Assembly (NCBI RefSeq): GCF_001611675.1
Contig: NZ_CP014766.1
Location: forward strand, 3,968,001-4,032,000
Length of the DNA stretch: 64,000 bases
Direction of reading: 5' to 3'
Origin: Pontibacter akesuensis
GTDB lineage: Bacteria; Bacteroidota; Bacteroidia; Cytophagales; Hymenobacteraceae
Of this stretch, positions 1 through 9,757 are shown one piece after another (positions within the stretch are counted from its first letter, which is position 1; each line of letters starts with the position of its first letter). Under the pieces are notes generated by a model. That model did no database searches. It saw only the letters and a list, made by a program, of their open reading frames with translations, and had not been told where the DNA came from. The position numbers and the translations under genes were made by a program.

Positions 1-447
1 AGATAACTTCAAATATAATTCAAAATGTGGTGTGATTGCATAAGGCGGTATGGTCAAGTTTCAAGTAGGCTGCGATATGCAAGGCTTGGAACACAAAAGC
101 CCGATTCCGAAAGCAGTGTCAGCGTCACGGCAAGCAACCTATCTGCACCCTCTTAAACTATATGCACATTTTTTCAATCCAGATTCGACCTACAGCTCGC
201 CCTATACTGACGGATTTTGCTGCCTTCATTTTTCCAGATAAAAAGGAGAGGCTTTCGTTCAATGCAGGCCTTGGCTCGAAGATGTGCCAAATAATTTTAG
301 TAAAGCATTAAGAATATAAAGTATAAGTATTATGAGATTAGTTTATGCTATTTATATTTACTGAAATTGATGCACCATCCCTTCTTCCTGCTGCTGATCC
401 CTTGCAGTCACGCTAAACTTATTGTTTAACAATTTATAAATAACGCT
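1..447. other. Leading intergenic region, no gene seen
   Basis: A short open frame at 50-241 gives a peptide with no recognisable domain, no membrane segment and no compositional sign of selection. The last 130 bases are AT-rich and probably hold the promoter of the lipoprotein that starts at 448. I see no RNA gene or clear repeat. Confidence 0.5.
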
Positions 448-1275
448 ATGACTAAAGTATGGACTCGCGGCTATAAGCTGCTGGGAATGTTTGTTGCGCT
501 CGCCCTTTTTGGTTGCGAGAGCCAGGAAGACGTGCAGCCAGGTAGCATGCAGTCTTCCCTGGAGCAGGAGCAGAAGAAAGTAAAAACGACTGTTTATTAC
601 GGGCCACTTACAGCGTATTTAGGCGGAACCGCCCGCACTTGGGTTGAAGTGGTGAATGGCAAGCCTATTGCCATAGGAATAGAACTCTCTGAGGACGTAC
701 TGGTGAATCTTCCGGAGGAGATGGGAGAGTTTGTGCTTAAGCTCCCCGGTCAGGCACATTCCACCGGAATAAAGACCATAATGGTGGGGTGGAACCCAAT
801 GGGACACGATCCTGAAGGCGTGTACACAATCCCTCACTTCGACTTTCACTTTTATACCATCACCCATGGGCAGATTAAGCAGATCACCGGAGGAGTGGAT
901 GAAGGGGCCTATACGCTCCAGGAAAAGGGGATTTTCCCCGCAGTCTATACTTTTGGCCCCGTGCCTTTTGCTGTCCCCCACATGGGCGTGCACTGGTCGG
1001 ATATAACCTCTCCTGAGTTTTCACCTGCAGGTTTTAGCAAAACATTTATTTATGGCTCAAACAAGGACAGGGTCACCTTCCTGGAGCCTATGATTACACT
1101 TGCCTACCTCAGGAGCCTGGGGGCAAATCAATCAGTTGAGACACCCATCCCTTCATTGCTCAGGTACGAGGACCCGGGTTACTACCCAGAGTCCTACACC
1201 GTCACGTATGATGCTGCTTCCGGCACCTACAGTATTGCCTTAACAGACCTGATATGGCATAACAGGAATAAGTAA
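448..1275 (+). CDS. Lipoprotein, DUF5602/TTHB210-like
   Basis: Predicted outer-membrane or periplasmic lipoprotein of 275 residues. The N-terminus is a signal peptide with a lipobox ending ALFGC (Cys about residue 23). The rest looks like a compact all-beta domain with a conserved FDFHFYTI segment and several His residues near residue 130. It recalls the DUF5602/TTHB210-like family, whose function is unknown. It stands alone: upstream is a gene-free stretch, downstream a strong hairpin and a convergent regulator gene. The start is the ATG just before the charged signal-peptide region. The lipoprotein call is firm; the domain name is from memory of the family pattern. Confidence 0.75.
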   Translation: MTKVWTRGYKLLGMFVALALFGCESQEDVQPGSMQSSLEQEQKKVKTTVYYGPLTAYLGGTARTWVEVVNGKPIAIGIELSEDVLVNLPEEMGEFVLKLPGQAHSTGIKTIMVGWNPMGHDPEGVYTIPHFDFHFYTITHGQIKQITGGVDEGAYTLQEKGIFPAVYTFGPVPFAVPHMGVHWSDITSPEFSPAGFSKTFIYGSNKDRVTFLEPMITLAYLRSLGANQSVETPIPSLLRYEDPGYYPESYTVTYDAASGTYSIALTDLIWHNRNK

Positions 1276-1277
1276 TT

Positions 1278-1319
1278 AAAAAGCAGGCTCCTTACCTGAT
1301 CGTAAGGAGCCTGCTTTTT
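1278..1319. terminator. Bidirectional rho-independent terminator
   Basis: A perfect 18-bp stem (arms 1278-1295 and 1302-1319, loop of 6) runs from an A-tract on one side to a T-tract on the other. It can end both the + lipoprotein gene and the convergent - regulator gene. Confidence 0.9.
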
Positions 1320-1355
1320 GATTTTGTTGATGTGTTGGTGTTTATAGATTCAGCT

Positions 1356-2354
1356 TTAAGGAATCAGAAGTTTGTCTTTCTGCTGGACCTGCTTGTTATA
1401 CTTGTTGCGGTACTCGATGGGCGTAAGTCCGGTGATTTTCTTGAAGACGGTCCGAAAGGCTTTGGTATCGGTATACCCCACGTCAAACAATACTTCGTTG
1501 ATGTTTTTTCTACTGGTTTCGAAACTGCGTTTAGCAGCTTCTATTTTAACCCGTTGCATATACTCCAGCACCGAGTTATGGGTGGCTTTATAAAAACGGC
1601 GCTCAAAACTGCGCCGGCCTACGGCTACTTTTTCAGCTAACTGGTCCACTGAAATCCTGTCATTGTAATTTTTTTCGATGTATTCCTGAGCCGCTTTTAC
1701 AGCTGAGTCATTGTGGCCTTTCTGCCCCTGAAACAAAGCAAAAGCTGCCTGGCTGTTTCGGTCTATATCAATGGCAAAATATTTCGAGGCAAGTATAGCT
1801 GTTTCGCGGTCTGTATATTTTTCCACCAAGTGCAGCAACAGGTTCCAATAAGAGTTGGCCCCGCCACTGGAGTACAGCCGGTTTTCCTCGGTCACTATAC
1901 TTCCATCAGCCACCTCCACATCCGGAAACATTTCCCTGAACTCATTGGCAAAGCCCCAGTGGGTTGAGCACTTTTTACCAGCTAGCAAACCCGTTGAAGC
2001 CAGCAGAAAGGCACCCACACAAAGCGAGGCGACTTCAGCCCCCTTATGGTACTGCGCCACGATCCAGGGCACAAGGTTCTGGTTTGCCGCCACCGCACTT
2101 GCCATATCTCCAGCCAGAGCAGGAACGATGACCAGATCTGTTTGCGGCACATCTTTCAGTTCCTTGTCAGCATGCACCGTAAAGAGCCCCTCGTTTAGTT
2201 TCACCTCGCACCTGAACCCGACAAGCTGCACATGGAACAGGGGCGCCCTTCCTGCTACGGCTAAAAACTGGTTTACAGCGGTAAACAGATAACGCGGGTC
2301 AGCAATGGCCTGCATCACCGACAATTCGGGAACCAGGATGGAGACATGTTTCAT
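1356..2354 (-). CDS. GlxA-type AraC family transcriptional regulator
   Basis: A 332-residue regulator with two parts. Residues 1 to about 190 form a DJ-1/PfpI (class I glutamine-amidotransferase-like) domain, with the elbow cysteine in SLCVGAF (Cys112). Residues about 220-320 form the paired AraC helix-turn-helix domain. This is the GlxA arrangement, in which the amidotransferase-like domain is thought to sense a ligand; the ligand here is unknown. It is divergent from the SRPBCC gene at 2539, so it may regulate that gene as well as itself (inference). Length is normal for the family. Confidence 0.9.
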   Translation of the reverse strand: MKHVSILVPELSVMQAIADPRYLFTAVNQFLAVAGRAPLFHVQLVGFRCEVKLNEGLFTVHADKELKDVPQTDLVIVPALAGDMASAVAANQNLVPWIVAQYHKGAEVASLCVGAFLLASTGLLAGKKCSTHWGFANEFREMFPDVEVADGSIVTEENRLYSSGGANSYWNLLLHLVEKYTDRETAILASKYFAIDIDRNSQAAFALFQGQKGHNDSAVKAAQEYIEKNYNDRISVDQLAEKVAVGRRSFERRFYKATHNSVLEYMQRVKIEAAKRSFETSRKNINEVLFDVGYTDTKAFRTVFKKITGLTPIEYRNKYNKQVQQKDKLLIP

Positions 2355-2538
2355 AGGGGTTAATATACAGAATTAGTGGCGCAAAATGCCCTTTCTTTGT
2401 CGTTTTTGTACAGGTTGTTTGTCTGATATTCCCGCTAAGTTTGTCATGTTGATCAAGGCATGATGTTTTTGTAAGTCTGCTATATAGCCATCTGGAAAAC
2501 GAAAAATATTTTAAAGTACACCACTAAAAAAGATAGAA

Positions 2539-2967
2539 ATGGAAACCATGAACAAAACAGCCATAACCGTTGAAACGACTGTTCACGCCCCTGTAGCGAA
2601 GGTATGGGCGTGCTGGAATGAGCCACAGCACATCACAAACTGGGCTTTTGCTTCGGATGACTGGCACGCCCCGCATGCAGAAAATGACTTACGCGAGGGA
2701 GGTAAATTCAAAACGACCATGGCGGCCAAGGACGGAAGTATGGGTTTTGATTTTAAAGGCGTCTATACTTCCCTCAAAGATCAGGGAATGATTGCCTATA
2801 CTATACTTGATGGCCGGAAAGTAAACATTGCATTCACTGCAAAAGGTGAAGCAACTCATATTGTAGAGACGTTTGAGGCGGAAGACAACCTTCTGCCCGA
2901 ACTACAGCAGGACGGTTGGCAAGCAATCCTTGACAATTTTAAAAAGTATGTGGAAGCAAACCGGTAA
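2539..2967 (+). CDS. SRPBCC / AHSA1 family protein
   Basis: A 142-residue single-domain START-like protein of the AHSA1 (activator of Hsp90 ATPase 1-like) type. The typical opening is present: ITVETTVHAPVAKVWACWNEP, then a short helix with HITNW. The C-terminal helix contains WQAILDNFKKYVE. Such proteins bind hydrophobic ligands in a beta-grasp cavity; the bacterial stand-alone members mostly lack known substrates. The annotated start is the first ATG (2539); a second in-frame ATG lies three codons on. The divergent GlxA-type regulator is its likely controller. Confidence 0.9.
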   Translation: METMNKTAITVETTVHAPVAKVWACWNEPQHITNWAFASDDWHAPHAENDLREGGKFKTTMAAKDGSMGFDFKGVYTSLKDQGMIAYTILDGRKVNIAFTAKGEATHIVETFEAEDNLLPELQQDGWQAILDNFKKYVEANR

Positions 2968-2983
2968 GTCTAAAGCCTGAACA

Positions 2984-3176
2984 ATGAAACCATTGTAGAC
3001 CTAGTGACAGCAGCCATTATGCTGGAGCGCCTTCAGAGCCGGATGCCCTAAGCAGAAATCAACTTCGATCTGGAAGACTGCGACAACATATGAAGGGTAA
3101 AAGCGAAACAGTGCCTGTTCAGTCCTTTCTGGCGTTGGTTCAAGCACACGGCGTTCACTGTGTCGTATTGCCCTAG
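2984..3176 (+). pseudogene. Decayed small ferredoxin-fold protein gene
   Basis: Reading across frames gives a recognisable small-protein pattern: IVDLVTAAIMLERLQSRMP, stop, AEINFDLEDCDNI, stop, RVK, then after a frame change VPVQSFLALVQAHGVHCVVLP and a stop at 3174-3176. The block INFDLEDCDNILRV is one I associate with ~65-70 aa Bacteroidota proteins of HMA-like size. Two in-frame stops and two frame changes (near 2990 and 3108) mean it cannot be translated whole. It lies just after the SRPBCC gene and just before a terminator, so it was probably the last gene of that operon. The family assignment is from memory. Confidence 0.5.
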
Positions 3177-3238
3177 CCAGGATTTCATTGCAGTCGTAGC
3201 TAAGCAATGACTAATACCAGGAGGATAAATAACACATT

Positions 3239-3279
3239 AAAAAAAGCCGCTCTACAGAATGAGGAGCGGCTTTTTTGTG
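3239..3279 (+). terminator. Rho-independent terminator
   Basis: A GC-rich stem (AAAGCCGCTC with GAGCGGCTTT, loop about 9) is followed by a run of T. It closes the SRPBCC gene and the decayed gene that follows it. Confidence 0.85.
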
Positions 3280-3280
3280 A

Positions 3281-4113
3281 TTTCCATAACGATGTTGTAT
3301 TCCTGAAAAGCATGCTTAATTAGCGATCAATGGAGTGGTAAAAAAAGATCAAGTCCACTCCATTGCTATAGCTTGCTGCTAATGATTGGATGGACACATT
3401 GTATATTCTCTTATCGATATATACAACTGGAGTTACGTGTACAGGATGTATTCGGGAGAAGCCAAATCTTACCACGCCCTGAAGGACTTCGGGCCTATCT
3501 CTCGGTTAACTGAGTGAAATTTACTGACGCAAAGTTTCACCATCTTCCAGCGAGCCAGTCAAAACGATGTTCATTCTTTTTATAGAAGCTTTGCCACCGC
3601 AAAAATTAATAGAGCTGCTGTTTGAAAATACTTCCTGTAGTTAAAAAAGGGGAGTGCCGCCGTAGTTTTGTTGCGTCTGTGCATGATGCTTTTGTAACAG
3701 CGGCATGTGATAAACCTGTACTTTTAATCCTTTATACTTTACAGGGTGACCTACCTTCGGCTCCAGAAGCCTTGCTTTAGCAGTCTTATAAAAAAACTTT
3801 TCATCCACAATACTCAAGGTTTGCATCAAGGCGCTGCCCTATGCAAGTGAAACAGGTTACCAGCTAACCCTATTTTACTTGCATAATTTACTGGTTTGCA
3901 GACAAAATAATGGACTTCGTCTAAATCTATAGATGCTAGTTTGTAATACATAGTACTATGTGCTACTTTGGTGATGCAAGTACACCCGTACGATTGGAGC
4001 TGTGGGGGAATGCAGCTCATATAGTAGAAAATTAAAACACTTTTTCTGCTTATTTAATTACCTGAAGTTCAGATGATAGAGCTTAATTGTATATACGCTA
4101 GCACAATAAAACT
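3281..4113. other. Long intergenic region with weak coding remnants
   Basis: No convincing gene. Two short minus-strand frames (3641-3829 and 3826-4020) overlap by four bases but have no recognisable domain. A plus-strand stretch near 3437-3510 reads GEAKSYHALKDFGPISRLTE and then stops, which looks like a protein fragment I cannot name. The last 100 bases are AT-rich and probably contain the promoter of the ABC transporter operon. Confidence 0.4.
3328..3365. repeat. Perfect 11-bp inverted repeat
   Basis: Arms CAATGGAGTGG (3328-3338) and CCACTCCATTG (3355-3365) enclose a 16-base A-rich spacer. There is no T-run after it, so a terminator is unlikely. It could be an operator or the end of a decayed element. 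Confidence 0.6.
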
Positions 4114-5025
4114 ATGAAACTACAAATCACCAATATCTCCAAAACATATCCCAATGGGGTGCAGGCGCTCCAGGATATCACGCTCACCATTCCAAATGGC
4201 ATGTACGGCCTGCTGGGACCAAACGGGGCTGGTAAATCTACGCTCATGCGGATTCTGGCAACCCTGCAGGAACCAGACAGCGGCAGTATTCAACTCGGGG
4301 AAATAGATGTACTGAAGCAGCAGGACGAAGTGCGCCAGACACTGGGGTACCTGCCGCAGGAGTTTGGGGTTTACCCTAAAGCAAGGGCCGAGGACCTGCT
4401 GGACTATTTTGCCGTGCTCAAAGGCATCATCAACCGGGCTTCCAGAAGAGAGGTGGTAGAAGCCTTATTGAAACAAACCAACCTGTGGGATAAGCGCAGG
4501 CAGAAACTGGGCGGCTTCTCGGGTGGTATGAAACAGCGTTTTGGTGTGGCAGTAGCACTGCTTGGCAATCCCAAGTTGATGATTGTGGATGAACCAACGG
4601 CGGGGCTGGACCCAGCCGAGCGGGTGCGCTTTCTTAACCTGTTGAGCGAGTTGGGTGAGAACAGTGTGGTGCTGCTATCTACGCATATTGTAGAAGATGT
4701 GAGCGAGCTCTGTACCCGTATGGCCATCATCAACAAAGGGCAAATACTGCAGGAAGCGGAGCCTATAAGAGCAGTAGAAGGACTGCAGGGGAGGATCTGG
4801 CGCCGCATTGTGGAGAAAAGTGTGTTGCCGGAGTTGGAGCGGGAGCATAAGGTTATCTCTACCAAACTGCTAAGCGGACGAACCTTAGTCCATATCTACA
4901 GCGAAGAAGATCCCGGCAGTGGGCTCGAATTGGTTCAGCCCAATCTGGAAGATGTATATTTCACCACCATGGCGGGATATGCTCAAAAGCAGGTGCTGCC
5001 ACAGGAGAGGGAGGTGCAGCTATGA
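4114..5025 (+). CDS. ABC transporter ATP-binding protein
   Basis: A 303-residue ABC ATPase. Walker A is GPNGAGKST (residues 35-43), the signature is FSGGMKQR (about 134-141), and Walker B is MIVDEPTAGLDP (about 154-165). The C-terminal ~80 residues are an extension like that of the CcmA/NatA subgroup. Its stop codon overlaps the start of the next gene by four bases (ATGA at 5022-5025), so the two are translationally coupled and form one transporter. It would energise the permease/peptidase fusion encoded next. The substrate is unknown. Confidence 0.95.
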   Translation: MKLQITNISKTYPNGVQALQDITLTIPNGMYGLLGPNGAGKSTLMRILATLQEPDSGSIQLGEIDVLKQQDEVRQTLGYLPQEFGVYPKARAEDLLDYFAVLKGIINRASRREVVEALLKQTNLWDKRRQKLGGFSGGMKQRFGVAVALLGNPKLMIVDEPTAGLDPAERVRFLNLLSELGENSVVLLSTHIVEDVSELCTRMAIINKGQILQEAEPIRAVEGLQGRIWRRIVEKSVLPELEREHKVISTKLLSGRTLVHIYSEEDPGSGLELVQPNLEDVYFTTMAGYAQKQVLPQEREVQL

Positions 5026-8000
5026 AGCTGTGGAAGATTTTTCGCTTTGAGTTCGCCTACCTGGCCGGGCGCATCTCCACCTGGCTTTATGTAGGTGTCC
5101 TGCTCGCCTTCACTTTTGGTATGACCCAGTTCATCAAACCTGGGGACGGCGTGTATCCTAACAATACCTTACTCATCACGGCTATTACTGTCATTGGCAT
5201 CTTTCTCTGGCTTGTGATAGGCGCATCCACCGCTGGTGAAGCAGCAGCGCGGGACGTGCAGACGCGGATGCATCCCCTTACCTATATCACCCCGGTTACG
5301 AAGTTTAGCTACCTGGGCGGACGGTTTCTTGCAGCCTTTGCTGTGAATGCACTCCTGTTGCTTTCTTTGCCTTTAGGTGCGCTGCTTTCCTTCTACCTGC
5401 CAGGTTTGGCTCAGGAGGGATTACTACCGTTCAGGCCAGCAGTATATTTGAATGTCTACTTCCTGATTGCCTTACCGCTTGTTTTTATTGCCACAGCCCT
5501 ACAATTCACCTTTGCTGCGCTGAGCCGCCAGGTGATGACCAGTTATTTGGCCAGCCTGCTATTAGCACTTGTTGCTCAGATAATCGCTATTTCGGTGGCA
5601 AAACTCTTCGGGAATTGGGACCTGGTTAAATTACTGGATCCTGTAGGTGTCTCCGGTATTATAGGCAACGAACTGCAAACATGGACGCCTACTGACAAAA
5701 ATACGCGTCTTGTAGAACTGGAAGGCATGTTTCTGCTGAATCGCATCTTGTGGGGAATTGTGGCTGTGGGGTTGTTGTGGCTTACGTACCTCCGCTTCAG
5801 CTTTACTCATCCTGAAACAAGCAGCTGGATGGGGCGCATTATGCGGCGGCCAAAAGTACAGGCTAGTACAACTGCCGAACCCGCCGTGGTTAGAGCAGCC
5901 GCCATTCAGGTTCCGCAGGTGCAGCGAAGTTTCGGCTCTGCCACTTATTTCCGTCAGGCACTCAAAATTGCCTGGGCATCTTTCGGGAAGATAGCCAGAC
6001 ACCCTCTTGGACTCACGCTGGTAGGTGCCATTGCCTTGCTCACAGCTGTATTCGGCGACAAAATCGTGAGTGAGTTTGGTATTCCGCTGCTCCCCACTAC
6101 GCAGCAGGTGGTTGACTTCCTGACCGCTCCTGTAAGTAACATCAGTACCCCTTGGGTGGTTATTCCGTTACTCATCATGTACTTTGTCGGCATGCTTGTC
6201 TGGCATGAGCGGGATGGGGGCATAAGCGATATGGCCGATGCGGCACCGGTACCGGAATGGGTGCTCTTCACTGGGAAGTTTCTGGGGGTAGCTCTTATCA
6301 TCGTGGTATGGATGGTCATCCTCATGGCCGGCGGTATGGGGATGCAGATAGGCCTGGGCTACGATCAATTGGAAATAGGCCTATACGTGCAGGCGCTCTT
6401 CGGACTGCAGCTCGTGGACTACCTGCTCTTTGCTCTGCTTGCCTTTGTGGTACACGTAGTCGTAAATCAAAAACACATTGGCTTCCTGGTATTACTTTTG
6501 GTCTTTAGTTTCATGGCCTTTCCTTCTCATTTCAATGTTGAGCACCACATGCTCATTTTTGGAGCAGACACAGGCTGGTGGTACACCGACATGCGTGGCT
6601 TCGGCCCTTCTCTTGGGCCGTGGCTGTGGTTTAAGTTGTATTGGACTGCCTGGGCATTACTGTTGGCAGTGGGAGCGCGCTTGCTTTGGGTACGGGGAAG
6701 AGAACAAAGTCTGCAATCCCGTCTGAAGTCAGCTCAGCGCCGTTTTACAGGCTCCACAACCTGGGTTGCCGTACTTGGCATAGGGCTTCTCCTTACCCTG
6801 GGGAGCTTCATTTTCTATAACACCAATGTGCTGAACGAGTACCTGCCAGTATCCGACATACTTGAACGGAAGGCTGAATACGAACGACGCTACGGCCAGT
6901 ACAGAAACACCCCGCAACCCCAACTGACGTCTACCAAGCTGCACGTGGAGATATACCCTGACCAACAGCAAGTCGTGATACGTGCTGCTTACACGTTGGT
7001 GAACAGGGAGACAGAACCTATTGACTCTATCCATCTGGGAAGCGTATCGGGCATAGCGCCTGCTGAAGTCTCTTTCGACCGGCCAGCTGCCGGCGTGCTG
7101 CTAGACAACGAGCTCAGTTATCACATGTATGCCCTGGAAGAATCGCTTCAGCCAGGAGATTCGCTGCAACTAAACTTTGTAGTAAATTATAAACAGCAGG
7201 GTTTCAGTCACAGCGGCGCCAGCGCAATGGTAGTGGAGAATGGCACCTACTTCACGAATTTCGACCTGCTCCTAACCATTGGCTACCAACACTTTAGAGA
7301 AATTGATGATGCAGTTCTTCGGAAAAAGCATAAGCTGGCTGCGCGCCCTGAACTACCTTCTCTTTATGATGAAGAGGCGCGTAAGAAGCCGTTCAGTACT
7401 GATCAAAGCACTTTTGAGGCCATACTTGGTACAGCAAATGATGAAGTAGCCGTAGCGCCGGGCGCTTTAAAACGAACCTGGACAAAAGGTGACCGCCGCT
7501 ACTTCCACTACAAAGCTAATGTACCTATTGGTGGGGAGTTCGCCATCTTATCCGGAAAATATGCGGTGCAGCAAAGTAAGTGGAATGATGTCGCGATCAG
7601 AATTTACTATCATCCAAACCATGCTCAAAACATAGGCCGAATGCTTAGGAGCGCAAAAGCGTCACTAGCGCATTTTACTGAGCAGTTTGGGCCTTACCCC
7701 TTTAAGCATTTCACGTTGGTAGAGCGTGCTGGTTCCGGATTTGGCGCAACTGCGGATGCGGGCATCGTCTATTATGGCGAGCAGTATCCGCTTATGAATC
7801 CAGATGACAGTCAGGATGGCTTTGACCTTCCTTACTATATTATGGCGCATGAAGTGGGGCACCAGTGGTGGGGGATGGCCCGATTAACACCAGCATACGT
7901 CGAAGGAGCCGGCGTCCTGATTGAAGGTCTTGCCGTTTACGCCGGCATGCAGGTTCTGGAGAAGAACTATGGAGATGTCCATCTGCAGCAGTACGTGAAT

Positions 8001-8600
8001 TTTCTGCACTCGACCTATGAAATGCCACGCTCTCTTGCCACAGCCTCTTTGCTGCAGGCAGACGAAGATTTTTTATACTATCGAAAAGGGGGGCTTGCCC
8101 TACATGCCCTGGCAAGATACTTAGGGAAAGACAAGGTCAATGGGGCGCTTCGGAACCTGCTCCAAAAACGCACTGCGGGAGAGATTCCCCATCCAACAAC
8201 CCTGGACCTTTATCAGGAGCTGCAAACAATTACCCCAGACTCCTTGAATTACTTGTTACACGACCTGTTTAAGGAGAACACGTACTGGCGCCTCAAGACA
8301 AACCGATTTGAAGTAGAACAAACAAAAGAGGGCAGCTGGCAGGTAACGCTGGAGGTGCAGGCTCAAAAGGCGATAGTGGACCGTACAGGTTCTGAAAGGG
8401 AAGTGCCGATGAATGATTGGCTGGAAGTTGGTATTTATGAGGAAGGCAAAACATTAAGGGAGCCGCTCTACCTTCAGATGCACCGCATCCGGTCTGGAGA
8501 GCAGACCATAAAAGTGACAGTGCCCCGAAAACCTGACCGCGGCGGCATAGATCCGAACCACCTGATGATTGACCTTAGACGGGATGATAATATTAAGTGA
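5022..8600 (+). CDS. ABC-2 permease fused to M1-family metallopeptidase
   Basis: A 1192-residue inner-membrane protein. The N-terminal ~600 residues hold two ABC-2-type blocks of hydrophobic helices (roughly residues 15-260 and 330-610). The C-terminal ~500 residues are an M1 aminopeptidase-like domain with the zinc motif HEVGHQWWG (His943) and Glu residues 15 and 22 positions downstream, in VEGAGVLIEG. The spacing of the third zinc ligand is slightly longer than in classical M1 enzymes. A fused permease-peptidase next to its ATPase suggests that export or sensing is coupled to peptide cleavage on the outer face of the membrane (inference). This architecture recurs in Bacteroidota, but its substrate is not known to me. 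Confidence 0.9.
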   Translation: MKLWKIFRFEFAYLAGRISTWLYVGVLLAFTFGMTQFIKPGDGVYPNNTLLITAITVIGIFLWLVIGASTAGEAAARDVQTRMHPLTYITPVTKFSYLGGRFLAAFAVNALLLLSLPLGALLSFYLPGLAQEGLLPFRPAVYLNVYFLIALPLVFIATALQFTFAALSRQVMTSYLASLLLALVAQIIAISVAKLFGNWDLVKLLDPVGVSGIIGNELQTWTPTDKNTRLVELEGMFLLNRILWGIVAVGLLWLTYLRFSFTHPETSSWMGRIMRRPKVQASTTAEPAVVRAAAIQVPQVQRSFGSATYFRQALKIAWASFGKIARHPLGLTLVGAIALLTAVFGDKIVSEFGIPLLPTTQQVVDFLTAPVSNISTPWVVIPLLIMYFVGMLVWHERDGGISDMADAAPVPEWVLFTGKFLGVALIIVVWMVILMAGGMGMQIGLGYDQLEIGLYVQALFGLQLVDYLLFALLAFVVHVVVNQKHIGFLVLLLVFSFMAFPSHFNVEHHMLIFGADTGWWYTDMRGFGPSLGPWLWFKLYWTAWALLLAVGARLLWVRGREQSLQSRLKSAQRRFTGSTTWVAVLGIGLLLTLGSFIFYNTNVLNEYLPVSDILERKAEYERRYGQYRNTPQPQLTSTKLHVEIYPDQQQVVIRAAYTLVNRETEPIDSIHLGSVSGIAPAEVSFDRPAAGVLLDNELSYHMYALEESLQPGDSLQLNFVVNYKQQGFSHSGASAMVVENGTYFTNFDLLLTIGYQHFREIDDAVLRKKHKLAARPELPSLYDEEARKKPFSTDQSTFEAILGTANDEVAVAPGALKRTWTKGDRRYFHYKANVPIGGEFAILSGKYAVQQSKWNDVAIRIYYHPNHAQNIGRMLRSAKASLAHFTEQFGPYPFKHFTLVERAGSGFGATADAGIVYYGEQYPLMNPDDSQDGFDLPYYIMAHEVGHQWWGMARLTPAYVEGAGVLIEGLAVYAGMQVLEKNYGDVHLQQYVNFLHSTYEMPRSLATASLLQADEDFLYYRKGGLALHALARYLGKDKVNGALRNLLQKRTAGEIPHPTTLDLYQELQTITPDSLNYLLHDLFKENTYWRLKTNRFEVEQTKEGSWQVTLEVQAQKAIVDRTGSEREVPMNDWLEVGIYEEGKTLREPLYLQMHRIRSGEQTIKVTVPRKPDRGGIDPNHLMIDLRRDDNIK

Positions 8601-8924
8601 TTGTACAGGGGAAAGGCCCAATCCACAGCATAAACTTGTACTGAAGTCGAACTTCATCAGCACAGCATATGCCGCGCTGGCCTTGCATCTAGCAGTGGGA
8701 GCGTAGAGTACCTGTCTGTCCTGCTGAACATGTGGGGCTTTAAGTCAGTACTTGTTCTCTGTTTCTTACTTAACTTAGTATTATGCCGCAACTACTTCAT
8801 AAGCTACCACCATTACTTGTCATGAGTAATTACTGCACAGCATAACAATTCTTCACCCTGTCATGAAATAAAAAAGAAGCAGAAAGCAGTATTCCAAGTG
8901 TCAGTTACCGTAACAGGAAATACT
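8601..8924. other. Intergenic region, nothing recognised
   Basis: About 320 bases between the ABC operon and the M50-like protease gene. It becomes AT-rich towards the end. I see no hairpin strong enough to call and no RNA gene. Confidence 0.4.
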
Positions 8925-9605
8925 ATGTTTGGAGTAAGTGATATACCGAAGTTTTTTCTCGCCTTCTTTCTGGTGCTTCCTATCATCTCATTTGTGCACG
9001 AGGCAGGGCATGTTTTCTTTGCCTGGCTGATGGGTGGCAGGAACATCAAAGTAACCGTTGGCTCCGGTGATGTGCTGTTTAGAGCTGGGATGCTGGAGAT
9101 ACGCAAGTACTATTTCTGGTACGGCCTCTGCTCATTTGACAACCTGAAGCGCAATCACCGCTTTGCCAATATCCTGATCTTTGCCGGGGGAGCGCTGTTC
9201 AACGCCATTGCCGCGGTGGTGGTGATTTACCTGATAGAGAACAATATCTTAAAGCCTAACTTGGCCACTTACCAGTTTACCTATTTTTCGCTTTACTATA
9301 TTTTTTTCGCGCTTCTGCCAATGCCATACCCTGGTGGAAGCGCCAGCGACGGTAAGATTATACTTGACCTGATCCGAAACAAAAAGCAGCTGGGAGAGAG
9401 AACGTATCGTGTACAGTGGAACGAGGAAGAGAAGCAGTGGCATGTGTTGAACGACGACCACGAACTGGTGCAGGCGTTTGAGGATGAAGAGCAGGCCCTC
9501 ACTAAAGCACATGAGGTAGCCCAAAGCAACCGCCCCAGCCGCTTGGTTAACAGCCAAAACGGCAAAGAAGTGGAGGTACAGAACTACCCAAGAATTCCTT
9601 TATAA
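8925..9605 (+). CDS. M50-like (site-2 protease type) membrane metallopeptidase
   Basis: A 226-residue integral membrane protein. The first helix region carries the zinc motif HEAGH (in SFVHEAGHVFFAWLMGG). A later helix boundary carries LLPMPYPGGSASDGK, in the position of the NPDG-type motif that supplies the third zinc ligand in M50 enzymes. The C-terminal ~75 residues are hydrophilic. Family members cut substrates within the membrane. I chose the ATG at 8925 over a GTG at 8898 because AGGAAA sits just upstream. No obvious substrate (anti-sigma factor or similar) is adjacent. Confidence 0.75.
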   Translation: MFGVSDIPKFFLAFFLVLPIISFVHEAGHVFFAWLMGGRNIKVTVGSGDVLFRAGMLEIRKYYFWYGLCSFDNLKRNHRFANILIFAGGALFNAIAAVVVIYLIENNILKPNLATYQFTYFSLYYIFFALLPMPYPGGSASDGKIILDLIRNKKQLGERTYRVQWNEEEKQWHVLNDDHELVQAFEDEEQALTKAHEVAQSNRPSRLVNSQNGKEVEVQNYPRIPL

Positions 9606-9757
9606 GTTTTTTTAATGGAAGTAGTTCTTGTATAAAACACTGTAGGGTTGCAGGTTACTCCTCTCCAGAAGATGGTCTGGAAGTATGATGGCATCGTCAT
9701 AAAAATCTATACTGGCAGTGCTCCGTAACAAAAGGACGTCAACTCATACCTGAATCT

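Noticed and set aside
50-241. 63-codon plus-strand frame
   Set aside because: No domain, no signal peptide, no start signal, and composition like intergenic DNA.
3641-4020. Two overlapping minus-strand frames as a small operon
   Set aside because: The four-base overlap is attractive, but neither product has a recognisable feature and the region looks degraded.
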